Source: DASRQZ01 sp964571275 (GTDB lineage Bacteria; Myxococcota_A; Polyangia; Fen-1088). From it: a stretch of DNA of 64,000 nt. Under the pieces are notes generated by a model. That model made no database searches. It was not told the origin of the DNA and saw only the letters and a program-made list of their open reading frames with translations. Of the stretch, positions 25,502-33,900 are shown in pieces (the stretch's first letter is position 1; the number at the start of each line of letters is the position of its first letter). The translations under genes were made by a program, and so were the position numbers. The stretch is from NCBI GenBank assembly GCA_964571275.1, contig CAZNCQ010000006.1, positions 1-64,000 on the forward strand. Direction: 5' to 3'.

Positions 25502-26485
25502 TCACGCACGCAGATGGAACTGCCGGCGGTAGACCTGGGGGCTCGTCCCCACCACCTCGCCGAACTGGGCGCGCAGGACCGTCGCCGAGCCGAACCCGAC
25601 CTCCGTGGCGATGCGTTCGACGGCGTGGTCGGTGGTTTCGAGCAAGCGCTGCGCGCGACGAACGCGGGCACGCGCAACCCAGAGTGCCGGCGTCGTTCCG
25701 ACCTGGGTGCGGAAGTGGCGGCTGAGACTCCTCGCACTCATGGCGGCGCGGCGGGCAACCGCTGCGAGCGACAGGTCGCCCGCCAGATTCTTCTCGAGCC
25801 AATCGAGGAGCGCACTCATCGACGTGGCGCCGTCGGGCGCCGGGTCGTAGGCGATGAACTGGGCTTGCCCCCCGGTTCGCTCCAGCGGCATGACGGCCGC
25901 GCGCGCCACCGCGGCCGCACGCTCGGCCCCGAGATCTTGCCGCACCAGATAGAGACAGAGGTCGAAACCCGCCGCGGCGCCCGCCGACGTCAAGATTCGT
26001 CCGTTGTCGACGTAGAGGACGTCGGGGTCGACGTCGAGGCGCGGATGCCGTCGCGCGAGCTCCGCCGCACACGCCCAGTGCGTGGTCGCCTTCAGGCCGT
26101 CGAGCGCGCCCGCCGCCGCGAGCACGAACGCTCCGCTGCAGATCGATGCGACACGCGCTCCGCGGTCGACGGCGGCGCGGATACCCCGCAGAACGCTGGT
26201 CGGAATCGCCCGGTCGAGGTGGTCGATACCGGGAACGAGAACCGTGTGCGCGTCTCGCAGCGAAGCCAGCCGCCACGGCACCACCAGGCTCGCATACGCC
26301 GATGCGACTTTCGACGTGAGGGCGCAGACCCGCACCTCGTAGGCGGCCGTGCCATCCGCGGCGCGCGCCATTCCAAACACCTCGCAAGCCGTCGAGAGAT
26401 CACCCAGGACCACTCCGTCGAAGGCGACGACGGCCACGCGACACGGCCGGCTCCGACTCGGCTTTGGCGCGATTCCTGCGGACAT
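25502..26485 (-). CDS. GlxA-type AraC family transcription regulator
   Basis: A 327-aa regulator with an N-terminal DJ-1/PfpI-like domain (about residues 15-190; Cys in ASICSGAFVLAAAG at the nucleophile elbow) and a C-terminal AraC double HTH (DLSLAAVARRAAMSARSLSRHF, then VERIATEVGFGSATVLRAQF). Such proteins sense small molecules and usually activate neighbouring genes. It is divergent from the DUF6010 gene, 65 bp apart. The ATG at 26485 is preferred; the longer frame to 26563 would overlap the divergent gene. Confidence 0.9.
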   Translation of the reverse strand: MSAGIAPKPSRSRPCRVAVVAFDGVVLGDLSTACEVFGMARAADGTAAYEVRVCALTSKVASAYASLVVPWRLASLRDAHTVLVPGIDHLDRAIPTSVLRGIRAAVDRGARVASICSGAFVLAAAGALDGLKATTHWACAAELARRHPRLDVDPDVLYVDNGRILTSAGAAAGFDLCLYLVRQDLGAERAAAVARAAVMPLERTGGQAQFIAYDPAPDGATSMSALLDWLEKNLAGDLSLAAVARRAAMSARSLSRHFRTQVGTTPALWVARARVRRAQRLLETTDHAVERIATEVGFGSATVLRAQFGEVVGTSPQVYRRQFHLRA

Positions 26486-26550
26486 TGTCTTTCGAGCCAC
26501 TGGTCGAGATTGCCTGATTCCGTAGCATCTGACCACGAGGAGAAAGAACG
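26486..26550. promoter_or_regulatory. divergent promoter region
   Basis: A 65-bp region between the GlxA-type regulator and the DUF6010 gene must contain both promoters. GAGGAGAAAGAACG immediately before the ATG at 26551 is a good ribosome-binding site. No operator palindrome is obvious. Confidence 0.5.
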
Positions 26551-26976
26551 ATGCACAACCCACCGCTTCACCTGATGGACTACCTGGGCCCGGCGCTCGG
26601 CGCCGGGCTGTTCGTGCTGATCATGTCACTGGTGCGGGAACCGGCTCGCCTGAAGGTCAACGTGATCTTCCTGGCCGGCGCGCTCGGCGTCTACCTGAGC
26701 GGCGGCTTCGGCCCCTGGGAGCTCCTCTTTCCGCTGGTGGCCTTCCCGATCGTGTACCAGGCGCAACGCTCCTATCGATGGATCGGCGTGGCGTGGCTCA
26801 TGCACGCCGCCTGGGACATCGTCCACCACCTGTATGGCAATCCCGTCTGGCCGTTCATGCCGACGTCGTCCTTCGGCTGCCTCATCTTCGACGCTCTCCT
26901 CGCGGTGTGGTGCCTGGCGGGCGCTCCGTCGCTGCTGCCACGGCGAGTGATGCTGTCATCGGACGGACTTCGCTAG
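26551..26976 (+). CDS. DUF6010 family membrane protein
   Basis: A 141-aa membrane protein with about four hydrophobic helices: residues 10-28, 36-55, 60-72 and 98-115. Conserved motifs SGGFGPWE, SYRWIGVAWLMHAAWDIVHHLYGNP and PTSSFGC match the DUF6010 family. The role is unknown; members often sit next to AraC-type regulators (known family context), as here, where the GlxA-type regulator is divergent. The start is supported by GAGGAG 9 nt upstream. Confidence 0.85.
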   Translation: MHNPPLHLMDYLGPALGAGLFVLIMSLVREPARLKVNVIFLAGALGVYLSGGFGPWELLFPLVAFPIVYQAQRSYRWIGVAWLMHAAWDIVHHLYGNPVWPFMPTSSFGCLIFDALLAVWCLAGAPSLLPRRVMLSSDGLR

Positions 26977-27000
26977 CGGCGACGCGGGCTCCATCGCCAC

Positions 27001-27585
27001 TTACGGGTGCTTCACCAGATATCGAACGGCGAATGTGCCGTCGTCCAGGCGAGTCCCCTCGGCGGCACTGAATTCGATCGGGCGCGGCAAGCCGGCGAAC
27101 AGCGCGCGACCCTTGCCGAGCACGACCGGCGCGACCAGTATCTGCAGCTCGTCGACGAGGCCGGCCGCGAGCAGGCTCTGGGTCAAGCGCGTGCTGTTTT
27201 GGATGATGATGTCTTTGCCGGGCTCTCGCTTGAGGGCGGCGACTTCCTCGGCGGCGCTGCCTCTCGCGAGCCGGGCATTCTTCCATTTGACCTCGCGGAG
27301 CGTGCGCGAGAAGACCACCTTGGGCACGTCGTCGAGCCAGCGGGAGATCGCCACATCGTTCGGCGGTGCCTTGGGATCGTCCTTCACCTTCGGCCAGTAT
27401 CCAAAATAGCCCTCGTAGTTCACGCGTCCCACGAGAACCGTGTCGCATCGTTCGCGGAGCCGGCGGAAGATCGCGTGCGCCTCGGGGGTGGTTGCGTGCG
27501 GCCCCAGCCAGTCGTCGATCCGCTCGTTCGGGTCCGACGTGAACCCATCGAAGGACATTCCAATCCAGAGCACGACGTTTCTCAT
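27001..27585 (-). CDS. RibD C-terminal/dihydrofolate-reductase-like protein
   Basis: A 194-aa protein with the typical start MRNVVLWIGMSFDGFTSDPN, then DTVLVGRVNYEGYFGYWP, VVFSRTLREVKW, GKDIIIQNSTRLTQSLLAAGLVDEL and the C-terminal VAPVVLGKGRALF. It is a NAD(P)H-binding, DHFR-like fold reductase. The true substrate is unknown; most family members annotated as dihydrofolate reductase are not folate enzymes. There are no folate-pathway neighbours. Confidence 0.88.
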   Translation of the reverse strand: MRNVVLWIGMSFDGFTSDPNERIDDWLGPHATTPEAHAIFRRLRERCDTVLVGRVNYEGYFGYWPKVKDDPKAPPNDVAISRWLDDVPKVVFSRTLREVKWKNARLARGSAAEEVAALKREPGKDIIIQNSTRLTQSLLAAGLVDELQILVAPVVLGKGRALFAGLPRPIEFSAAEGTRLDDGTFAVRYLVKHP

Positions 27586-27688
27586 GACCGACCTCCTGCG
27601 ACCAACGTGGGTCTGGTCCCGACCCTGCGCAACGGGCCAGAGCGGATCGGGGCGAGCGTCCCTCGTCAGGACGCCCGGCGCGCGGCGC

Positions 27689-27937
27689 TCAGAACTCCTC
27701 TGCTTCGTGAGCGTGGCCGATGGCGGCCCTCAGCTTCGGCTCGAGCTTCTTGCAGTCGAACGTCACCTTCTCTGACTGCACGGACACGACGGCGGCGGCC
27801 GGCACCGGGAAGTCCCCGGCGTTCTCGACATAGACGATGAGGCGACGCCCATCGGGCGAGACCTCACGGACTGAACCGAACTCCTCCTCGCCGTCGGAAA
27901 CGAACGCCTGGAACCCGACCTGAATCTTCTCGCGCAT
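27689..27937 (-). CDS. small soluble protein, PRC-barrel-like
   Basis: An 82-aa cytoplasmic protein: VGFQAFVSDGEEEFGSVREVSPDGRRLIVYVENAGDFPVPAAAVVSVQSEKVTFD. The pattern of a charged surface loop, VREV, PDG, LIVYVENAG and VPAAAVVSV suggests a PRC-barrel or small SH3-like beta-barrel domain. It is followed by a helical acidic tail. No clear function. GAGAGGAG just upstream of the ATG supports the start. Confidence 0.7.
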   Translation of the reverse strand: MREKIQVGFQAFVSDGEEEFGSVREVSPDGRRLIVYVENAGDFPVPAAAVVSVQSEKVTFDCKKLEPKLRAAIGHAHEAEEF

Positions 27938-28104
27938 CGAGAGCTCCTCTCGTGAGACCTGATACCACGTCCGGCGCCGCGAAGCGCTCGGTCACCATGC
28001 GCCGATATACGTCGAAGCCGCTCGCGGCACAATCGACCCTCGCGAGGGTTCGAGGAAGCTCTGCGACGCATCGCCCAGAGAATCCCGATGGTAGTCTCCC
28101 GGTG

Positions 28105-28614
28105 ATGGCGCTGCTGGTCGTGGGCGTCGCCGCCCTCGCGTTGACGGTCGTCGCGCTGGCGATCGCGATCGCGGGCGCTCGCCGCCGGCCGCGGCGACAG
28201 CGGTCGCGCAAGTGGATGTCGGCGGGGGGCCTGGTGATCGACGCGCGGGGCCGGATCGCGCTGGTGCGCCAGCGCAGCCGCCGCGGGCGCTGGCACTGGA
28301 CGCTGCCCAAGGGGCGCATCGATCGGGGCGAGACCGTCGAGGCGGCCGCGTTGCGCGAGGTCTACGAGGAGAGCGGGCTGCGCGCGCGCATCGTGCGGCC
28401 GATCGTGCTCCACGAAGGGCGGTTGCACTTCACGCAGTTCTTCGAGATGACCCTGGAGCGCGCCGACGGCCAGCACGACAGCGAGACCAAAGAGGTGCGG
28501 ATGGTGACCTTCGCGGAAGCCGCCGGCATGCTGCGTGCGCGCCGCGACCTGCGTGTGCTACGCCGGCTGGTCGAAACGAGGACTCGCGTGGTCGCGATCG
28601 CCGCGAGCGACTAG
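28105..28614 (+). CDS. membrane-anchored Nudix hydrolase
   Basis: A 169-aa protein with an N-terminal transmembrane helix (residues 3-24) followed by a basic linker and a Nudix domain. The Nudix box (GX5EX7REUXEEXGU) is complete: GRIDRGETVEAAALREVYEESGL. These enzymes hydrolyse nucleoside diphosphates linked to other groups. Membrane anchoring by a single helix is uncommon for the superfamily. Its start has a weak ribosome-binding site; an upstream in-frame GTG at 28102 is equally possible. It is followed closely by an ankyrin-repeat gene. Confidence 0.85.
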   Translation: MALLVVGVAALALTVVALAIAIAGARRRPRRQRSRKWMSAGGLVIDARGRIALVRQRSRRGRWHWTLPKGRIDRGETVEAAALREVYEESGLRARIVRPIVLHEGRLHFTQFFEMTLERADGQHDSETKEVRMVTFAEAAGMLRARRDLRVLRRLVETRTRVVAIAASD

Positions 28615-28678
28615 TGCACTAGGCTTTGACCAGGCTGCCTCTTCCCCGGTGGACCCACCCAATGTTATTCGAGTCGCC

Positions 28679-29338
28679 ATGGCTGCGAGGCAAAACGGGC
28701 TTGCCAGGCTCCTCGACGCCATCGTCATGGACGACGCCGAGGCGGTACGGATGGTCCGCGACGCGCCCGAGCTCGCGCGGCTCGTTGTCGAGGAGGAATG
28801 CTTCATCGAGACGATTGCTCATGCGCTCTACGCCGGAGATACCGCTCTCCACTTCGCGGCGGCCGCAGTCAAGCCTGTCGTCGTCGAGGCCCTTCTCCGC
28901 GCGGGAGCGAATCCCAACGCGGCGAACCGGCGCGGAGCCCTCGCGCTCCACTACGCCTGCGACCCTCGGCCCGTGTCGGCGTTGGTCTGGAGTGCTGGCG
29001 CTCAACGGAAGGCCATCGAGCTCCTGCTCGATGCCGGGTCGAGGATCGACCAGGCCGAAAAGTCTGGAGCGTCCCCACTTCACCGCGCGGTTCGGGCGCG
29101 GAGCCCGGTGGCGGTGAAATGCCTGCTCGAGCGGGGTGCCGATGTGAACGCCTCTCACGGCAAGAGTCGGACAACGCCACTTCACCTCGCGCTTCACGCG
29201 ACGGGCGCGAGCGGCACCAAGGGGGCGCACGCCGAGCAGCAGGCGATCGTTGATCTGCTGCTCGACGGCGGAGCCGATAGCCGCGCCAGGGACGCGCGCG
29301 GGAAAGCTGCGCCGCTCCCCCGCCGCAAGCCCCGATAG
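28679..29338 (+). CDS. ankyrin-repeat protein
   Basis: A 219-aa soluble protein with about five ankyrin repeats. Visible motifs are DTALHFAA-AAVKPVVVEALLRAGANPNAAN, GALALHYAC, a SPLHRAVRARSPVAVKCLLERGADVNA unit, and a TPLHLALHATG unit ending in DLLLDGGADSRARD. Repeats of this type bind other proteins. The partner is unknown. It lies 64 bp after the Nudix gene and may be co-transcribed with it. The start at 28679 is chosen as the first Met after the Nudix stop. Confidence 0.85.
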   Translation: MAARQNGLARLLDAIVMDDAEAVRMVRDAPELARLVVEEECFIETIAHALYAGDTALHFAAAAVKPVVVEALLRAGANPNAANRRGALALHYACDPRPVSALVWSAGAQRKAIELLLDAGSRIDQAEKSGASPLHRAVRARSPVAVKCLLERGADVNASHGKSRTTPLHLALHATGASGTKGAHAEQQAIVDLLLDGGADSRARDARGKAAPLPRRKPR

Positions 29339-29386
29339 CAGGACGCGCGCAAGACTTGCGCTCAGGTTAGCGGCAGCCGGCGGCGG

Positions 29387-30871
29387 TCAGAACCCCTGGC
29401 AGGTGAACAGATCGTTCAGCAACCCGTCACAGGCCGGGGCTCCGGGCATGAAGCCCGGGACGGGGCTGCACTGCCAGTTGGCGACGCCAGCGGCCGTGTG
29501 CGCCTGGCAGGCATCCCAGGCCTGATTCTGCGGCAGGCACTCCGGCGTCACGTCGCGCGTGAACTCGAGGTTATCGAGGAAGGCAGCCATGCAGCTCTCG
29601 AAGGTCAAGGCCGGGCATCCGGAGCGCATGACCGCGCGACACACGTTCCCGGTCTCGACCTGATCGGCCTGGGCGGCGCTACAAGCCACCGAGTTTCGGT
29701 TGACGCTGATCGTCGTCCGTGGACTGTTATCGGGAGCCAGCGAGTAGCTGAGGGTCTGGTTCGTGGTGAAGTCGACACCGAACGCGAACGAGTGCAGGCC
29801 GGGATTGAACAGCGTGTTGCGGAAGCCGCTGGTGTCGAGGGCGAGCTGGTTCTTGGTGCCGAACGGAACGGTGACACCCACGCCGTTCTTGTTGTTGTAG
29901 CCGAAGTAGACCGTCAGCGTGCCGGCCGGGTTGGGCGCGACGCATTCCAGGTTGGGAATCAGCGTCTCCTGCCCGCCGCGCTTGTATGCCTCGTCGAGGA
30001 ACGGCAGGAACGGATCGATCCGCGTCGCCAGGCCGTAGTCCTCACAGAACAACCCGCCGAAATACATGACGCCCGCGAAGTAGTCTTGCCCGAACGCGTT
30101 CACGATGATGGGGCCACCCGAGTCGCCGAAGCAGCTGTTCGAGTTGGGCGTGTGGCCGTCGAACTTGACGACGTCCTGTCGCACCGCCGGCACGAGCATG
30201 CCGGGGTTGGGATCCTCGGGGTGATAGTCGGCCGCCGTGGGGCTTCCGAGGAGATGCGTGAGCCCGGTGCGCTGAACGCGGGATCCGGTGGCGGTCGTGC
30301 CGCTGGTCGCGACGTTCCCGCCCCAGCCCGAGATCGTCACCTGCCGGTTGATCCACGTATCGTCCAGTCGGAAACGCGCCAGCGGCAGCGGATCGAACGG
30401 CGGCTTGCGATCCAGATAGATCGCGCCCATGTCCGGGTGCTCGAGGTTCGCGTCCCACTGCGGATGCGTCTCGAACGAGTCGGCCTTGGCCCAGAACGAC
30501 GGCTGCCCGACGGGCGGCGGGACCAACAGCCCGTTTTGCGGGGTGAGCTGCGCAAAATCCTGAGTGAAGTTGTCGCCCCAGTAGACGAAGAGCTGACCCT
30601 GGAAGATGTCCGTCAAGCAATGAGCCGCCGTCATCACCACGCGCGGAGCGAAGTACGATCCCGAGCAGGTCCGGGTTGTGAGCCCCCCGGGACCGGCAAC
30701 CGTCGCGTAGATCATGACGACCTCGTTCCGGCCCCCCGTGGCCGTCGGTCGAACGATCGGGCTCGTCTCGTTGATGAGCGGTTCGCTGGAGTCGGGGCCG
30801 CCCTCTCCGCATCCGGCCGCGGCGAGCGCGCCGATGATCAGTAAGCTAACGAGTCTCGTGATTGGTTTCAT
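29387..30871 (-). CDS. trypsin-like (S1) serine protease lipoprotein
   Basis: A 494-aa exported protease. The signal peptide ends AAAGC (acylated Cys21). The catalytic His is His84 in MTAAHC, the Asp is in the DMGAIYLD region, and the Ser is in FGDSGGP about 170 residues later, as in chymotrypsin-fold S1 enzymes. The C-terminal 200 residues form an extra domain with several Cys pairs (PECLPQNQAWDACQAH, PACDGLLNDLFTC). Likely role: surface-anchored or extracellular predation/nutrient protease, or self-processing (inference). The N terminus of the mature domain (SPIVRPTATGGR) does not show the classical zymogen cleavage site. Confidence 0.88.
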   Translation of the reverse strand: MKPITRLVSLLIIGALAAAGCGEGGPDSSEPLINETSPIVRPTATGGRNEVVMIYATVAGPGGLTTRTCSGSYFAPRVVMTAAHCLTDIFQGQLFVYWGDNFTQDFAQLTPQNGLLVPPPVGQPSFWAKADSFETHPQWDANLEHPDMGAIYLDRKPPFDPLPLARFRLDDTWINRQVTISGWGGNVATSGTTATGSRVQRTGLTHLLGSPTAADYHPEDPNPGMLVPAVRQDVVKFDGHTPNSNSCFGDSGGPIIVNAFGQDYFAGVMYFGGLFCEDYGLATRIDPFLPFLDEAYKRGGQETLIPNLECVAPNPAGTLTVYFGYNNKNGVGVTVPFGTKNQLALDTSGFRNTLFNPGLHSFAFGVDFTTNQTLSYSLAPDNSPRTTISVNRNSVACSAAQADQVETGNVCRAVMRSGCPALTFESCMAAFLDNLEFTRDVTPECLPQNQAWDACQAHTAAGVANWQCSPVPGFMPGAPACDGLLNDLFTCQGF

Positions 30872-30896
30872 CGTCTCTCCGTCTCTGACGTTGGGG

Positions 30897-30913
30897 CGTC
30901 GGGAATCCCGACG
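30897..30913. terminator. 7-bp hairpin downstream of the large membrane gene
   Basis: CGTCGGG-AAT-CCCGACG is a perfect 7-bp stem with a 3-nt loop, 75 bp after the stop codon of the 1,424-aa gene (minus strand) and upstream of the protease gene. No T tract follows, so it may be a regulatory or weak terminator structure. Confidence 0.35.
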
Positions 30914-30987
30914 AGCAACCTTTACGCCATTGCGACGACAAAAGGGTGTTGTTGTTGCTCACGGCCTGGCCAAGATCGTTTTCCACC

Positions 30988-33900
30988 CTACCCTTCGGGC
31001 GTGGCGTCAGGTGCCGCGCGGGGAACGCGCAACGGACGCCACCATCCGTGCTCGCGCAGGCAGCTCCAGACCCAGCGCGACCAGCGCAGGCAGGCGAGCG
31101 CCAGCCACAACGACCAGGCCAGCATCGCTCCCCGATACATCATCAGGGGCGCCGACAGGATCCAGGGCCGTGGTAGCAGCGGTCCGGTCCGATCCTGATA
31201 CCAGCGCAGCAGCTGGTCGTTCGATCCGTTGCCAACGACGCGCATGTCGGGATGCGACACCAGCCCTTGCTCGATGGCGCCGAACAGAATCGCGACCGCC
31301 GCCACCGTGAGGCCGACGAACACGATCTGCGAGAGGTCGTAGAGGACCGCGCGCCCGGCGATGGGGTGCCGCGCGCGCCACCCCATTGCCAGCAGGAACA
31401 ACCCGACGACGCCGGCGGCCGGCAGCGGCAGCTGCGCCATACCGATGCCCAGCAGCGTCCAGTCCCACCAGCGCAGCGGCGTCAGACGCGTGCGGCCCAG
31501 GACCCAGCCCATCACCAGAAGCACGATGACGATGCTCCAGATGTGCACGGCCGGTCCCAATCGCGGCCCCGCCGCCCACAGCATCCAGCGCGGCGCCTCG
31601 GCGAGCTGGATCTGCGTGACGATGTTGGTCGCCGGGACGCCGACGTCGACCGCCGGAGCGCGAAAGATCGGCGACAGCGGTGTCGGTTCGCGCCAGCTGA
31701 TCGCGAACGTCTGCTTGCGTGGGCCGATCGGCAGCACGATGCGCCGCCCGTCGCTCTCCAGGTGCAGCGGCATCGCCTGCCCGTCCAGCGTCACGCCTTC
31801 GAGCTCGGCGCCCGCCGCCAGCGCAATCGTGTGCTGGGTGCCGCGGCTCGACCGGATCGCCAGCGACAGCGTCGAGCGCGTCATGCGCGTCCCCGGCGAC
31901 ACGTCGAGCTCACCGCCGTCGATGGTCAACGTCTGTCCGCCGGCGCCCGCGGGCCGGCCGAGCGCGATGCGCACCTCCTCGCCGGGCCAGGGACGCCATT
32001 CGGCGATGCGCGCGCCGTCGGGGTCAGCGCGCTGGATGGGTGGAATCCCGGCGAACGTCGCGTGCCAGGTGGCGCCGAGATCCAGCAGCCAGGTCTCGGC
32101 CCACAGGCGAGCGAACGCCGGAGCCGCGTGCAGGCGCAGCGCCGCGGATTCGGTCAGCGTCGATCGCCACTGCGTCTCCGTCGCATCGGGCCCGAGGCTG
32201 ACGTTCACCGCCGTCTTGGCCTTGTCCACGCGCACGCCGGCGGTGGTGACCGCCTCGCCGGGCAAGAGCGGCACGTCGATCACCACGGGCGCGCCGGTGG
32301 GCGTCTCACGGCGGACCACCGTCTCGACTTCCCATTTGAGACCGAGGTGCAGGGTGCGCGTGACGCGCAGGAACGGCGCGAGCGACACCGCCGCGCCGGC
32401 CGCGTCCGGCGGCGCCGGCGTCCCTGTGGCGCCGCCCGCGCGCGACAACTTGAGGCTCTCGTCGGCGGCGCCGTCCTCGTGCAGGCCGTCCAGCGTCCAC
32501 CCGCGCACGCGGGCGGTGACGAACCGCGGCTTCAACGGCAGCGCGATCTGGATCGTCTCGCGCGGCGACAGAGCGCCGGTCATCTCGACGCGAAACGTGC
32601 CCGGCGACAGCGCCAGCCACAGCGTGCCGTCGTCGGTGCGCGCCAGCGCGGAAGCCACCTTCCCGTCGACGCGCACCTGATCCGGGACCCAGTCCTTGAG
32701 ATTTCCCGGCAGCGGGATCGCCGTGCGTGCCGCGGCCGAAGCCTCCAGGACCAGCTGCAGCTCGCCCGGGGTCACGTCGAGCGCCAGGCGGCTGATCCCG
32801 CCGCAGTTGGGCGCGCAATGCGGCGGCTCGAGCAGGCGCTGCTTCAATTGTTCGAGCAGCTCCGGCGAAGGCGCGGTGAGCTCCGCCGCGCGCGCCACGC
32901 CGGACAGGGTCGCCGCCGCCGTCGTCGCCAGCAACAAGAGCAGTATCCCGGCGCGGTTGCCGGCGCCGTCGAGCAGCGGACGCGCCGCGTGCCACCCGCC
33001 GCCGAGGCGCATCGGCCGGCGCAGGATGAGCAGCGCCAGCGCCACGAGCAGCGCCGCACGTGCCAGCGACAGCGCCAGGTTCACGGACGGAGGTGCCAGC
33101 CACAGTTGCAGCTCCTGGTCCTGGCGCACCGGCGCGTTGAAGGTCAGCGAGGCGGTGTCCCACTCCCAGGTCGGAAGCCCAGGACCGGTCTGGACCACGG
33201 CGCTCGGATCGTAGACGTCGCGTTTTTGCGAGACGGCGTCGCTGAGACGAAGGTTCTTGTCCACGCCAAGCAGCCCAGCTTTCCCGGCGTAGGCCGACCC
33301 ACGGGACTGCTCGACCTCTTTCTTCGGCTTCGCCAAGAGGCCGATTCCCGATCCCGAGGCCTCCTTGCTGAGGTCGCCGAGCGCCCCCATCGCCGAAGCG
33401 TGGCCCTCCGCGGTCGCAACCGGCGCCTCCGCGGGCACGGGAGCGGGGGCCTCGGGGACGAAGAATGCGACCTGACTTCTTTCGGTGGTCGGGCCTTCGC
33501 GCTCGGCCGCCGGGTGCACGCCGCGCCGCACCTCCGCGACGGCGTACGGAAAAAGCACCGAGGCGAGCGCGATCCACGCGGCGATCCGATACACGCGCGC
33601 CAGCGTGTGCAGCTTGCCTGTACGAAGCGCGCGCGCCAGCGCCTCGCCCAGCAGGACCGCGAGCCAGACCACGCCGGGCGCGTCCGATTCGGTAATCGAG
33701 AGGCCGATCCCCACGAGCGCTACCAGCGCCAGCTTCCAGCCGAACAGGCGCTGCGCCGCCAGCGTGGTCACCAGCAGCAAGAAGAAGCTGAGCAACGACC
33801 ACCGATCGATCCAGGTCCCCGTCACCTTGTCGGCGCCGGCGGCGTGAATCAGCCGCCAGCCGGGCGGGATCATCAACGTCGTCGACACGCTCTGAAAATC

